Below are positions 34,281 through 43,968 of a stretch of DNA of 64,000 bases, in pieces. A program made the position numbers and the translations under genes. The DNA lies in the NCBI GenBank assembly GCA_963817855.1, contig CAWFQA010000001.1, positions 1,736,001 to 1,800,000 of the forward strand. The letters run 5' to 3'. Under the pieces are notes generated by a model that saw only the letters and a program-made list of their open reading frames with translations, was not told where the DNA came from and ran no database searches. The DNA comes from JAKAAZ01 sp963817855 (GTDB lineage Bacteria; Acidobacteriota; Terriglobia; Terriglobales; Acidobacteriaceae). How positions within the stretch are numbered: position 1 is the first letter of the stretch; every line of letters begins with the position of its first letter.

Positions 34281-35366
34281 ATGAAGACCGGAATTATCGG
34301 CCTGCCACAGGTAGGCAAGACCTCGCTATTCAAGATTCTGACCAAAGCAAAACTGGAAGACCGCGGCTATTCGAATCCCAAGGAAGTTCACCTGGGCATG
34401 GCCCGAGTGCCCGACGACCGGCTGGAGAAAATGGCCGCGCTGTATCAGCCAAAGAAAACTGTCTTTGCTACGGTGGAGTACGCCGACGTAGGCGCCATCG
34501 GCCAGGAAGCGCTGAAGGAGCCAAGCTTGCTCGCCAGCCTGCGCAACGTGGATGCGTTGATCCACGTGCTGCGCGTCTTCGACGACCCCTCTGTGCCGCT
34601 CGCCGGTCCGATCGATCCTGTGAAGGAAATTCAGGATGTTGAGTTCGACCTGATGCTGAGCGATCTGACGCAGATTGAAAAGCGCATGGAGCGCCTGGAA
34701 AAAGACCTAAAGAAAGGTCGCACTCCGGAGCTGGAAGCCGAGCGGGCGTTGCTGCTGCGCGCCAAACCGCATCTGGAAGCGGAGCGGCCCTTGCGCGCCA
34801 TGGAAATGACGGCCGATGAAAAGAAGTTGATTCGTGGCTATATGTTCCTGAGCCAGAAGCCGGTCTTATATGTCCTGAATATCTCTGAGAGCACCACGCT
34901 CGGTATCGATCTGGAGGCAGCTGTCGAAAAATATGGCTTGGCGACCATTGCGACAAGACCAGGGACTGGCGCGACGGCCATTTGCGGCAAGGTGGAAGCA
35001 GAGTTGGCGGAGATGCCGGATGAAGAAGCCGAGGAATTTTTGTCGAGCTACGGATTAGGTGAGAGCGGACTGCGCCGCCTGATTCGCAAGAGCTATGAGC
35101 TGCTCGGATTAGTCTCGTTCTTCACCGTCGGCGAAGACGAATGCCGCGCCTGGACCATTCCGGTCAACTCGCGCGCCCAGGCCGCTGCTGGAGCCATCCA
35201 TTCCGACTTGGAAAAACATTTCATCCGCGCCGAAACCATCCACTGGGATACGCTGCTCGCAGCCGGGTCGGAAGCCGTGGCAAGGTCGCATGGCACGCTG
35301 CGACTTGAAGGCAAGGACTACATTGTGCAGGATGGTGACGTGATGCACATTCGTCACAGCGGATAG
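34281..35366 (+). CDS. YchF-like P-loop NTPase with altered switch region
   Basis: A 361-residue Obg/YchF-family protein with an N-terminal P-loop domain, a coiled-coil insertion (QIEKRMERLEKDLKKG, about 132-147) and a C-terminal TGS domain ending VQDGDVMHIRHSG. The P-loop GLPQVGKT (7-14) is present. The expected switch II stretch (DIAGLVKGAS... in YchF) is replaced by a shorter YADVGAIGQEALKE. The base-recognition motif reads NISE, close to the ATP-type NVxE of YchF. It is therefore a divergent YchF paralogue or subfamily, and its nucleotide cycle may differ. Seven bases separate it from the next gene, so they are probably co-transcribed. Confidence 0.85.
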   Translation: MKTGIIGLPQVGKTSLFKILTKAKLEDRGYSNPKEVHLGMARVPDDRLEKMAALYQPKKTVFATVEYADVGAIGQEALKEPSLLASLRNVDALIHVLRVFDDPSVPLAGPIDPVKEIQDVEFDLMLSDLTQIEKRMERLEKDLKKGRTPELEAERALLLRAKPHLEAERPLRAMEMTADEKKLIRGYMFLSQKPVLYVLNISESTTLGIDLEAAVEKYGLATIATRPGTGATAICGKVEAELAEMPDEEAEEFLSSYGLGESGLRRLIRKSYELLGLVSFFTVGEDECRAWTIPVNSRAQAAAGAIHSDLEKHFIRAETIHWDTLLAAGSEAVARSHGTLRLEGKDYIVQDGDVMHIRHSG

Positions 35367-35373
35367 CAAAATC

Positions 35374-36105
35374 ATGGCGCACGTTACCACACCGTTCTGG
35401 ATGGTCCTGCTGCTTGGCCTGATCGCGGGCATGGCGGACGTTGTGGGCGGCCTGCTGTTGCTCCGCATGCGGGCAGAACGCTTCCTGCACGGCTTCGTGG
35501 CCTTCGGCGCAGGTTTCTTGATTGCCGTTGCGCTAGTCGAAATGATCCCGGAAAGTTTTCGCGCCACTCCGCTCTCTGCGCCGCTGTGGATTCTTGCCGG
35601 CTTCTGCGGCGTGCATCTGCTGGAACACACCCTGGTCGCGCATTTTCACTTTGGAGAGGAAACTCACTCCGAAGAATTTCTGCATCGTTCGACGGCTTAC
35701 TCCGTAACGTTTGGCCTGGCCGCGCATACCTTTTTTGACGGCATCGCCATTGCCAGCGGTTTTGCTTTTTCCAGTGCGCTCGGCTGGCTCATCTTTACCG
35801 GGATGCTGCTGCATAAATTGCCCGAAGGCTTTACCGTAGGCAGTGTGATGCTGGCCAGTGGTCGCAGTGCGCGAATCGCAGTTTCCGCTGCCTGTGTCTT
35901 AGGCGCAGCCACTGTTGCCGGTGTGGCTGCCATTCATTTTGTGCCGAAGTTGGCAGGCGTCGGCCTGCCGTTATCCGCCGGTGTCGCGCTGTATGTGGCC
36001 GCGACCGACCTGTTGCCGGAGGTCAATCGCGCCCACGGAATTCGTTATCGCGTACTCTTTTTCGTGGGCGTCGTAGCATTCCTGTTGGCACGGTGGGGCA
36101 CGTAG
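35374..36105 (+). CDS. ZIP family divalent metal transporter
   Basis: A 243-residue inner-membrane transporter with eight predicted helices. The metal-binding transmembrane motifs are visible: HTFFDGIAIASG in helix 4 and HKLPEGF in helix 5, plus HLLEHTLVAHFHFGEETHSEE, a His/Glu-rich loop between helices 3 and 4 that probably collects metal. ZIP proteins take up zinc or related ions. It follows the YchF-like gene by seven bases. Specificity cannot be read from sequence. Confidence 0.9.
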   Translation: MAHVTTPFWMVLLLGLIAGMADVVGGLLLLRMRAERFLHGFVAFGAGFLIAVALVEMIPESFRATPLSAPLWILAGFCGVHLLEHTLVAHFHFGEETHSEEFLHRSTAYSVTFGLAAHTFFDGIAIASGFAFSSALGWLIFTGMLLHKLPEGFTVGSVMLASGRSARIAVSAACVLGAATVAGVAAIHFVPKLAGVGLPLSAGVALYVAATDLLPEVNRAHGIRYRVLFFVGVVAFLLARWGT

Positions 36106-36191
36106 AAGCCGCGGCGCACCGTTTCGCGTAGAGACTCACCATCCAACCGGCTGACTTGAAACACGCACCACAGGGGAAAGGAGCACAGAGG

Positions 36192-36998
36192 ATGCAGCCG
36201 CAAGGATATGCACTGATCACCGGCGCAAGCTCCGGCATTGGCGAAGAGTTTGCCCGCCAATTCGCCGCCAGGGGATGGTCTCTGATTCTGGTTGCGCGCT
36301 CGCAGGATCAGCTGGAAAAAGTTCGAAGCGAACTGATGTCGGCGCACATGGGTATCGATGTCGTGGCAATCCCGTTGGACCTCACCGTCCCCGGCGCGCC
36401 CGCCGATCTGTTCCAGCGAACGCAGGCGGCTCATTTGGACGTGGAACTGCTCATCAATAACGCGGGATTTGGCGCATTTGCGGAATTCGCGTCGCTCGAT
36501 CTCGATCGCGTTCGCCGCATGCTTGATCTAAATATTGTCGCCCTGGTAGAGCTGACCCATCTCTACATGCAGCCGATGATGCAGCGCCGTCGCGGCGGCA
36601 TCATCAATGTTGCTTCCGTCGCAGGATTTGCTCCGCTTCCGTATTCAACTGTCTACGCGGCGACGAAGGCATTCGTGAAAAGCTTCTCCGACGCACTGTT
36701 TGAGGAAGCGCGCCATCACGGAGTGCATGTGATGGCAGTCAACCCGGGAACAACCGAGACAAATTTCTTTCGCGTCGCAGGTGAAAGCCCATTCAGTCAT
36801 CGTGCCCGCATGCAGACCTCGGCGGAAGTTGTGCGGGAGGCGTTGCGCGGTTTCGAACGAAAGAAATCGTCTGTCGTTACTGGGGCATCGAACCGCGCGC
36901 TGACTGTGATTCTGACGCTGCTGCCTCGTCGGTGGATCACGTCTACGGTGGGAAAGGCGATGCGACGCGCCAACATCGGCGTTCCCGGCAAGGGCTGA
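36192..36998 (+). CDS. Short-chain dehydrogenase/reductase (classical SDR)
   Basis: A 268-residue NAD(P)-dependent oxidoreductase. ALITGASSGIGEEFARQ (cofactor motif TGxxxGIG), LLINNAGFGAF, the catalytic serine in INVASVAGF, and YAATKAFV (YxxxK) are all present. VNPGTTETNFF matches the DltE/YqjQ-like SDR group. The ATG at 36192 is preceded by AAAGGAG, eight bases away; an upstream start at 36156 lacks a site. The C-terminal stretch LTLLPRRWITSTVGKAM is hydrophobic-basic and may associate with membrane. Substrate unknown. Confidence 0.92.
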   Translation: MQPQGYALITGASSGIGEEFARQFAARGWSLILVARSQDQLEKVRSELMSAHMGIDVVAIPLDLTVPGAPADLFQRTQAAHLDVELLINNAGFGAFAEFASLDLDRVRRMLDLNIVALVELTHLYMQPMMQRRRGGIINVASVAGFAPLPYSTVYAATKAFVKSFSDALFEEARHHGVHVMAVNPGTTETNFFRVAGESPFSHRARMQTSAEVVREALRGFERKKSSVVTGASNRALTVILTLLPRRWITSTVGKAMRRANIGVPGKG

Positions 36999-37162
36999 GA
37001 AGTAGCCGTAACAGGAACTTTGGCCGAAGTATTGAAAGGATTAGCCCGCAGCTAATCTAAGGTAATCTACTTCGATATCTATAACTTGCAGTTCTTGCTT
37101 GACCTGGACAACTTTTTCGTAGAAAACAACATCAGTTCTTTTAGCCTTAGAAAGCCCCCTCT

Positions 37163-37531
37163 GTGATTCTTGTCGTAGACGATAACCCGGTGCAAGCGCT
37201 CACGCGCAAAGCCATCCTCAACCACGCTGGGTTAGAGGCTCGGACAGCCTACTCCGCTGACGCCGCCTTTGATGCTCTTGAGACCGATCAGAATCGCGAG
37301 ATCAACCTCGTTATCACAGATCACATCATGCCCGGCGAATCTGGCCACCACTTTGTGGAGCGGCTTTGGGAGCGCAGGGCTGGGTTGTCGGTGATGGTAC
37401 TAAGCGGACTTGCCGAGGCGGAGGCCGAATACGAAGGTTTGGATGTCACCTTCCGCGCCAAGCCCATTTTTCCATCCGACCTGGTAGCCTTGGCGACAAG
37501 ATTGAGCGGAAGCGTTCCCACCAAGTTGTAG
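37163..37531 (+). CDS. Stand-alone response-regulator receiver domain
   Basis: A 122-residue CheY-like protein with no output domain. The acidic pair is in ILVVDDNPVQAL, the phosphorylation site is the Asp of LVITDHIMPGESG (about residue 53), and the conserved lysine is in FRAKPIFPSD. The start is a GTG. No kinase is adjacent, so it is an orphan receiver. It is preceded by 164 bases without a gene (36999-37162) that include TTGACC near 37098 but no convincing -10. Confidence 0.85.
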   Translation: MILVVDDNPVQALTRKAILNHAGLEARTAYSADAAFDALETDQNREINLVITDHIMPGESGHHFVERLWERRAGLSVMVLSGLAEAEAEYEGLDVTFRAKPIFPSDLVALATRLSGSVPTKL

Positions 37532-37663
37532 CCCACTGCGGTGTTCGAGCCGTCGATTTTCATTCAACCAACACAGTATTGGTGCTCTATGTGCCGCCCC
37601 CCTCGCGTCGTTGCCGTCGCCTGCAAGCTCTGCGACAATTGAAGTAGAGCAGCCCGCTTGTGT

Positions 37664-40151
37664 ATGAGCATATCCACCCTGGAAACGACCCTGACCCAAT
37701 CCAATCCTATCGCCGCGGCGACCCGTGAGCAGGTGTTTGACGCGTTTCGCCGCTGGGGATATCTGCAAGCGCAACTCGATCCGCTGCAACAATACCTTCC
37801 GCCCCAGCCGCTGCAAGATCTGGACCAGACCGGAGAGTTCGCCGACCAGGCCCGCGCCATCTATTGCGGGTCCGTTGGTGTCGAGTTTATGCATATGGCC
37901 GATCCGGAACGCCGGCGATGGATTCAGGAGCGTATGGAGGGAACTGCGGCGGCTCCGAACTCGCAGCACGCACTCGACTTGCTGGTTGAGGCCGACATTT
38001 TTGAGCAGGTCATTCAGAAGCGCTATCTGGGCACAAAGCGATTTTCTCTCGAAGGAGTCACGGCGCTGATCCCGCTGCTGGATGCAGTGTTGCAGTCTGC
38101 CGCCGAACGAGGCGCGGAGAAATCGGTGATGGCAATGAGCCATCGCGGCCGCCTGAACGTCATGGTGAACACGCTCGGCAAATCCCCGTCCGCCATTTTT
38201 TCAAAATTTGAAGATGCCGATCCGCGCAGCAGTCTGGGCAGCGGCGATGTGAAATATCATGTGGGCGCGACTGGCACGTTCACCACTCACTCGGGCGTGG
38301 AATTGGGGCTTCACCTTGTATCCAACCCCAGCCATCTGGAAGCAGTCGATCCGGTAGCCATGGGACGTACGTACGCCAAGCAGATGCGCTACGGAGCAGA
38401 TGGACGTGAACGTGTTCTGCCGGTTGTCATCCATGGAGATGCAGCCTTTGCCGGGCAGGGAATCTGGGCGGAGACCATGAATCTCGGCTCGCTCGAAGGA
38501 TATTCGGTCGGCGGCAGCATCCAGATTATTGCGAATAATCTGATTGGCTTTACGGCTGAGCCGGACGAGTACAACTCGTCCCGCTTCTCTTCCGACCTGG
38601 CGCGGCGCTTGCCCGTTCCTATTTTTCATGTGAATGCGGAGGATGTGGATGCGGTGATCCGCATCGCAACACTCGCCGTGGAATACCGCTACCAATTCCA
38701 CACCGATGTCGTCATCGACCTGATTGGCTATCGTCGCCACGGTCACAGCGAAGTCGATGACCCAACGATCACGCAGCCGCTGCGGTACGCGAAAATTCAG
38801 AACCATCCGCCGCTGTACGAAATCTTCGCGAAGAAAATTGGCGTGGATGCGGCCGCCCGCGTACATGAGGCGGAATCGAGATTTGAAGAGGAGTTGAAGC
38901 GAGCGCGGCAGATGAAGAAGAAAGCCGTGCTGGCGGATCTGCCCGAATATTGGTCGCCCTACAAGGGTGGCCCGCACCGTGCGAAATATGAAGTAGACAC
39001 CGGAATCTCCGCAGAGACCATCCGCACCATTGCGGAAGGCCTGACGACTTTTCCGACGGAGTTTCACATTCACCCCAAGATTCAAAAGCTGCTGCAACAG
39101 CGCGCGGAAATGGGACGCGGAGAGCGCCCGTTCGATTACGGCATGGCGGAAGCAGTTGCATTCGGTTCACTGCTGACGCAGCGAACGCATGTGCGTCTCA
39201 GCGGGCAGGACAGTCAGCGAGGCACATTCAATCAGCGCCACAGCGTGCTGATCGATGTGGAAGATGAAACAAAATTTGTGCCGTTGAATCACCTCGGTAC
39301 CAATCAAGCAAAGTTTGAGGTCTACAACTCCATTCTCTCTGAGGCGGGGGTGATGGGGTTTGACTATGGCTTCAGCCGCGACTACCCGGAAGCGCTGGTA
39401 CTTTGGGAAGCGCAGTTTGGCGACTTCGCCAACGGCGCACAGATCATCATCGATCAATTTCTTTCATCCGCGGAAGACAAATGGGGATTGCTGAGCGGGC
39501 TGGTGCTGCTGTTGCCGCATGGATATGAAGGGCAAGGCCCGGAGCATTCCAGCGCGCGCATCGAGCGCTATTTGCAAATTGTCGCGCGCGACAACATTCA
39601 GGTGGCGCAGCCATCGACCGCAGCGCAATATTTTCATTTGCTGCGACGTCAGGCGATGCGGCCCTGGCGCAAACCGCTGGTGGTCTTCACGCCCGAAGAG
39701 CATGCTGCGGCACCCTGATGCGGTTTCTCCACTCGCCGATCTGACACGGCCTCGGTTCTTGAATGTGCTGCCGGAAACAGAGCTGCAGGGTGTAACGCGG
39801 CTGCTGATCTGCACCGGAAAAATTGGACACGAGCTGCGAGTGGAACGGCAGAAACGCAAGGATACTTCCACCGGGATCATCTTTCTCGAGCAGCTATATC
39901 CATGGCCAGAAGAGGACCTGCGAGCGGCCATCGAAGCACATCCAGAGGCGAACGATCTGGTCTGGGTGCAGGAAGAGCCGGAGAACATGGGCGCCTACTC
40001 TTTTGTGCTGCCGCGTCTGCGCGAGCTGGCCTTCGATCGTCAGGTGCGCAGCGTCAAGCGGTCGGCGGCGGCCAGTCCGGCCACTGGATCGGCCAAGGCG
40101 CACGCTATGGAGCAAAAAACGCTGATCGACCTGGCGCTAAGCCGCGCCTGA
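37664..40151 (+). CDS. sucA: 2-oxoglutarate dehydrogenase E1 component (apparent frameshift)
   Basis: A thiamine-diphosphate-dependent E1 of the citric acid cycle, decarboxylating 2-oxoglutarate. Frames 37658-39718 and 39519-40151 join when one C of the CCC at 39692-39694 is removed (FTPKSMLRHPDAVSPL), giving about 828 residues. Typical stretches are FSLEGVTALIPLLD, MSHRGRLNVM, KYHVGATGTF, SNPSHLEAVDPV, the ThDP motif GDAAFAGQGIWAET, and YRRHGHSEVDDP. It is about 100 residues shorter than E. coli SucA and lacks the usual N-terminal E2-binding extension. The ATG at 37664 is two codons inside a TTG-initiated frame. No E2 gene follows; the next gene is on the other strand. Confidence 0.9.
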
Positions 40152-40226
40152 CTCCATTGTGACGACCGTCGCGAGCAGGCCACTCCTGCATGGCGGTTGG
40201 AATTGGATCACAGAACGTGACGTTCG

Positions 40227-40661
40227 TTACTGGGTGACGGCGCTGGGTTTGGCGCAGATTTCGTCGTACGCCTGGGTCAAATATTGCGCGATTTGCGGAG
40301 CGCTGGAGCTTTCAATCACTGAGCGCTGCATCAGGAACACCAGCTTTCCATCGCGAAAGATAGCAACGGCGGGTGAGCTAGGCGGATGACCAGCCAGATG
40401 GCTGCGAACTTTATCTGTCGCTTCGCGGTCCTGGCCCGCAAACACCGTGATTTTCTGATCGGGTAGGGTGGGGTGTTGCAACGACATGCGAACGCCGGGG
40501 CGCATCTTGCCCGCTGCGCAACCGCAGATGGAGTTGACGATCACCATGGTGGTGCCCGGCTTGGCCAGCGCCTGATCGACTTCCTCCGCCGTACGTGTTT
40601 CCTGGATTCCAGCGCGGGTCAACTCCTCGCGCATCGGAATCACCATAATCTCTGGATACAT
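40227..40661 (-). CDS. BrxA/BrxB family bacilliredoxin-like protein
   Basis: A 144-residue cytoplasmic protein with the CGC motif of the YphP/YqiW (BrxA/BrxB) family at Cys46-Gly47-Cys48 (VNSICGCAAGKMRPG). It also has the family start MYPEIMVIPMREELTRAG and the stretch VFAGQDREATDKVR. Members in Firmicutes remove bacillithiol from proteins. Whether this organism makes bacillithiol is not shown here, so a general thiol-disulfide role is the safer statement. The start is the ATG at 40661; the open frame upstream is a shadow. It is divergent from the MutS-like gene. Confidence 0.88.
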   Translation of the reverse strand: MYPEIMVIPMREELTRAGIQETRTAEEVDQALAKPGTTMVIVNSICGCAAGKMRPGVRMSLQHPTLPDQKITVFAGQDREATDKVRSHLAGHPPSSPAVAIFRDGKLVFLMQRSVIESSSAPQIAQYLTQAYDEICAKPSAVTQ

Positions 40662-40802
40662 AATGTTTGCTCTCCCATGCCGCTGTGGCGGCCCATCTCC
40701 AGTATATCGGACCCGATGCGAAGGGCAGATCTTAGATTGCCAGAACCTGTTGCGCGCGAATGGCTTCGATGGCACGCGATAGAGTAGACGGGAAAGGTTT
40801 CG

Positions 40803-42627
40803 ATGCCAATCTCCGTGTCCAAGGAAGAACAAGTGCCGGTTGCAGGCGACGTGCCGGCGGAAGAATATCGACAGCGATCTGCCGCGCGACAGGCACAAAC
40901 GCATCGGTTGGAGAGGTTGCACATCCGGCTTGGCAATGTGCGCTTACTGCTGGCAACGGTCGCAGTGATGTTGGCATGGTGGGCGTTTCGATCGCATTGG
41001 ATTTCGCCGTGGTGGCTAGGGGCGCCGCTGGCAGCGTTTGCAGTGGTTGCCGTCTATCACTCGCGTGTGCTGCGTGCCCGACGACTCGTCTTGCGTGCTG
41101 TCGCGGTGTATCAGCGCGGATTGGCACGGATTGAAGACCGATGGATGAGCGGCGGGAGCGAGGGAGAGCGATTCCGCAGCCCGCAACATTTGTACGCCGC
41201 CGATCTGGATTTGTTTGGACCTGCGAGCTTGTTTGCGTTGTTGTCGACAGCGCGCACCCGCATGGGAGAAGATACGCTTGCGTCGTGGCTGCTATCGCCA
41301 TCGCCGGTGGAAGCAATCCACGAGCGACAGGCAGCGGTGGCTGAGTTGCGAAATCGGCTGGACCTGCGGGAAGACCTGGAAGTATTAGGCGAAGAGGACG
41401 GAGCTGGAGTGGTTCCGGCAGCGCTGCTGCAATGGGCGGAGGCGCCGGCGGAGCTGCGCGAACTTTGGTTGCGCTGGCTGGCTCCGCTGCTGATGGTGTT
41501 GGCGGTGGGTGCGACGGTGGTCTGGGCGAGTGCGGGACACATTTCTGCCGTTGTTGGCGGTGATCATCGTGGAAGCCAGCCTGGCGCGGTGGCTGAAGAA
41601 ACGGATATTGGCGATATTTTCATCGACGGAAAGCGCGTTTGAGAATCTGGGTTTGCTGTCGGGAATGCTGGCGCGACTGGAACGGGAGGAGTTCCGCTCG
41701 AGGCGATTGCGTGCATTACAAACTGCGCTGACCAGTCATGCCATGAAGGGTTCGGAGGCGATCGCGCGGCTGCACACGCTGGTGGACCTGATCGATTCCC
41801 GGGACAACCTTTTTGTGAGGATTCTGGATGTGCCACTGATGTACTCGGTGCAGTTGGCGGTGAAGGCGGAGGCATGGCGCGCGCAGCATGGCACTGCGGT
41901 GCGGGGCTGGCTGGATGCGACCGGAGAGATGGAGGCGCTGCTGTCGCTCTCCGCGTACCACTACGAACATCCGGACGATCCCTTCCCGGAGTTCGTCGAT
42001 GGCACGCCGCGACTTGAGGGCGAAGCGCTGGGGCATCCGCTGATTCCGGCCGTGAAGTGCGTTCGCAACGACGTGAAGCTGGACGCGGCGACGCGAGCCA
42101 TCCTGGTGAGCGGTTCGAATATGTCCGGGAAGAGCACGTATCTGCGAACTGTGGGTGTGAATGCGGTGCTGGCGATGGCAGGAGCGCCGGTGCGGGCGCG
42201 GCATCTTCGACTAACGCCGCTGACGGTTGGCGCGAGCATCCAGCTGAACGATTCACTGCAGGCGGGCAGTTCACGATTTTATGCGGAAATCACTCGGCTG
42301 CGTCGGATTTACGACATGGCGGCAGAGCGACCGCCGCTGCTGTTTCTGCTGGATGAGCTATTGCAGGGAACCAACTCCAAAGACCGCCGCGTCGGCGCGG
42401 AGGGCGTGCTGCGTGGGCTGCTGGAGCGGGGGGCGATCGGAATTGTGACGACGCATGACTTGGCGCTGACAGAGTTGGAGGGGCTGCCGGAGGGCGCGGT
42501 GAAAAACATGCATTTTCAGGATGACCTGGAGAACGGCACCATGCGATTCGACTTTCGATTGCGCGAGGGCGTGATTACGAAGAGCAATGGGCTGGAGCTG
42601 ATGCGCTCGATCGGGCTGAACGTATAA
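40803..42627 (+). CDS. Membrane-anchored MutS-family ATPase (apparent frameshift)
   Basis: Frames 40803-41642 and 41509-42627 join if one base is removed near 41541, giving about 607 residues. The N-terminal half has two pairs of hydrophobic helices (LLLATVAVMLAWWAF, LGAPLAAFAVVAVY, then LLMVLAVGATVVWA and FLPLLAVIIVEASLA). Between them is a helical lever-like region (YAADLDLFGPASLFALLSTA). The C-terminal MutS ATPase has Walker A SGSNMSGKST, LNDSLQAGSSRFYAEI, Walker B LLFLLDELLQGTNS and VTTHDLALTEL. There is no mismatch-recognition domain. Anchoring to membrane argues against classical mismatch repair. Related membrane MutS proteins exist in other bacteria, but their role is not established. 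Confidence 0.82.
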
Positions 42628-42705
42628 ACAGAGTGGGTCCTCTCACACAAGTTTTTCAGGAACGATCGCCCGGCATCCATCCTCCCAAAGCTGTCCGTCC
42701 ATAAC

Positions 42706-42746
42706 TCGTATACTTCGTTCACTCCAGGATCGTATAATTTCGTATA
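42706..42746 (+). promoter_or_regulatory. Operator-like TCGTATA repeats and -10 box before the TOBE-HTH/mod genes
   Basis: TCGTATA occurs three times, at 42706-42712, 42730-42736 and 42740-42746. A perfect TATAAT at 42733-42738 overlaps the second copy. There is no good -35 element at the proper distance. The last two copies are ten bases apart, one helical turn. The layout suggests a repressor or activator site controlling the gene that starts at 42759, most simply the HTH-TOBE protein itself. Confidence 0.55.
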
Positions 42747-42758
42747 GACTGGTTTCCT

Positions 42759-43160
42759 ATGGCAGACCTCTATACACCTCGCGATGCCGCCGAGCGCCTT
42801 GGCATCTCCTACCCGACCATCAAGCAGTGGCTCTATCGCGGCAAGCTGCGCGCCGTCAAAACGCCGGGCGGCCATTACCGCATTCATGAGCGCGACATTG
42901 AGGCCATGCTGCATCCCGGCGCGCCTTCCGCCATCAAGCAGAAAAAACTCACCTCCTCCGTCAGCGGCCGCAATCAACTTGTCGGCAAAGTGGTCCAGGT
43001 ACGCTTCGACGGTCTGCTCGCCCAGGTCAAGCTCGCGATTGGAGACCAGATGGTCACGGCCGTGATCACCGCGGACGCGGCGCGCGAACTGCAACTGCGC
43101 CCCGGCATCAAAGCCGCCGCCCTCATCAAGGCCACGGAAGTGATGGTGGTCCGTGTCTAG
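42759..43160 (+). CDS. HTH plus TOBE (Mop) domain molybdate-responsive regulator
   Basis: A 133-residue protein. The N-terminal 52 residues are an excisionase/MerR-like helix-turn-helix (YTPRDAAERLGISYPTIKQW, then LRAVKTPGGHYRIHERDIE). The C-terminal half (about 68-133) is a single TOBE/Mop domain (NQLVGKVVQVRFDGLLAQVK, TAVITADAARELQLRPG, AALIKATEVMVVRV), which binds molybdate or tungstate oxyanions. It overlaps modA by eight bases and heads the modABC operon. This makes it a ModE substitute: DNA-binding domain and oxyanion sensor in one short chain, unlike ModE, which has a winged helix and two TOBE copies. The TCGTATA repeats upstream are its likely target. Confidence 0.88.
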   Translation: MADLYTPRDAAERLGISYPTIKQWLYRGKLRAVKTPGGHYRIHERDIEAMLHPGAPSAIKQKKLTSSVSGRNQLVGKVVQVRFDGLLAQVKLAIGDQMVTAVITADAARELQLRPGIKAAALIKATEVMVVRV

Positions 43161-43968
43161 CCCGCTACCGAGAATGCTGCTCGTGTGTGCTGTGCTGCTT
43201 CCCGCGATGCTGCTGTCCGCGCAGACGAAAACCATGCGCATTGCCGCCGCCGCGGACTTGCAACCCGTGCTTCCTTCTCTCATTTACAGTTTCGAAAAAT
43301 CTTCGGGCGCAAAGGTCGAAGTCTCTTATGCATCCTCCGCTACGTTGACCACGCAAATTCTGAACGGCGCGCCATACGACATTTTCCTGGCTGCCAACTT
43401 GGCCTTCCCCCAAAAGGTTGTTGCCGCCAACCTGGCCGTCGAGTCCGCACCCGTCACCTATGCGCAGGGATCGCTCGTGCTGTGGGCGCGCCACGGCCTT
43501 TTCCATCACGGCCTCACCATGCAATCGCTCACCAGCCCGAGCGTCCATCGCATCGCCGTCGCCGATCCGATTCACGCACCCTACGGAGCTGCCGCGATGG
43601 CCGCCATGCAATCGCTGGGCCTGAAAGCCGCCCTGCAGCCGAAGCTTGTCTTCGCGGAAAATATCGCACAGGCCGCGCAATTCGGTCAGTCCGGCAACGC
43701 CGACTGTGCTTTGATTTCGAAAACGCTCGCCATCACCAAAACCATGCAGCAGGCAGGCAGATTTGTCGCCGTCCCGGTCAGCGGCTATCCGCCCATTCTG
43801 CAAGGCGCGGTCGTTCTCCGCAATGCATCGCATAAACAGATGGCACTCGACTTTCTTCACTACCTGCAATCTCCGGCTGGACGCAATCTGCTGGCGACCG
43901 GCGGCCTGGTACCACCAGCGCAATACAGGAGTACCACCCGCGCAGTAAAACGTAGCAACACGAAATGA
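43153..43968 (+). CDS. modA: Molybdate-binding periplasmic protein
   Basis: A substrate-binding protein of the molybdate ABC transporter, 271 residues. A signal peptide (MLLVCAVLLPAMLLSAQ) is followed by MRIAAAADLQPVLPSLIYSF, SSATLTTQILNGAPYDIF, SLVLWARHG, DPIHAPYGAAAMAAM and GNADCALISKTLA, all usual in ModA. The GTG at 43153 overlaps the regulator gene by eight bases; an internal ATG at 43174 would also leave the signal peptide intact. The stop overlaps the modB start, so the operon is tightly packed. Confidence 0.93.
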   Translation: MSSPLPRMLLVCAVLLPAMLLSAQTKTMRIAAAADLQPVLPSLIYSFEKSSGAKVEVSYASSATLTTQILNGAPYDIFLAANLAFPQKVVAANLAVESAPVTYAQGSLVLWARHGLFHHGLTMQSLTSPSVHRIAVADPIHAPYGAAAMAAMQSLGLKAALQPKLVFAENIAQAAQFGQSGNADCALISKTLAITKTMQQAGRFVAVPVSGYPPILQGAVVLRNASHKQMALDFLHYLQSPAGRNLLATGGLVPPAQYRSTTRAVKRSNTK

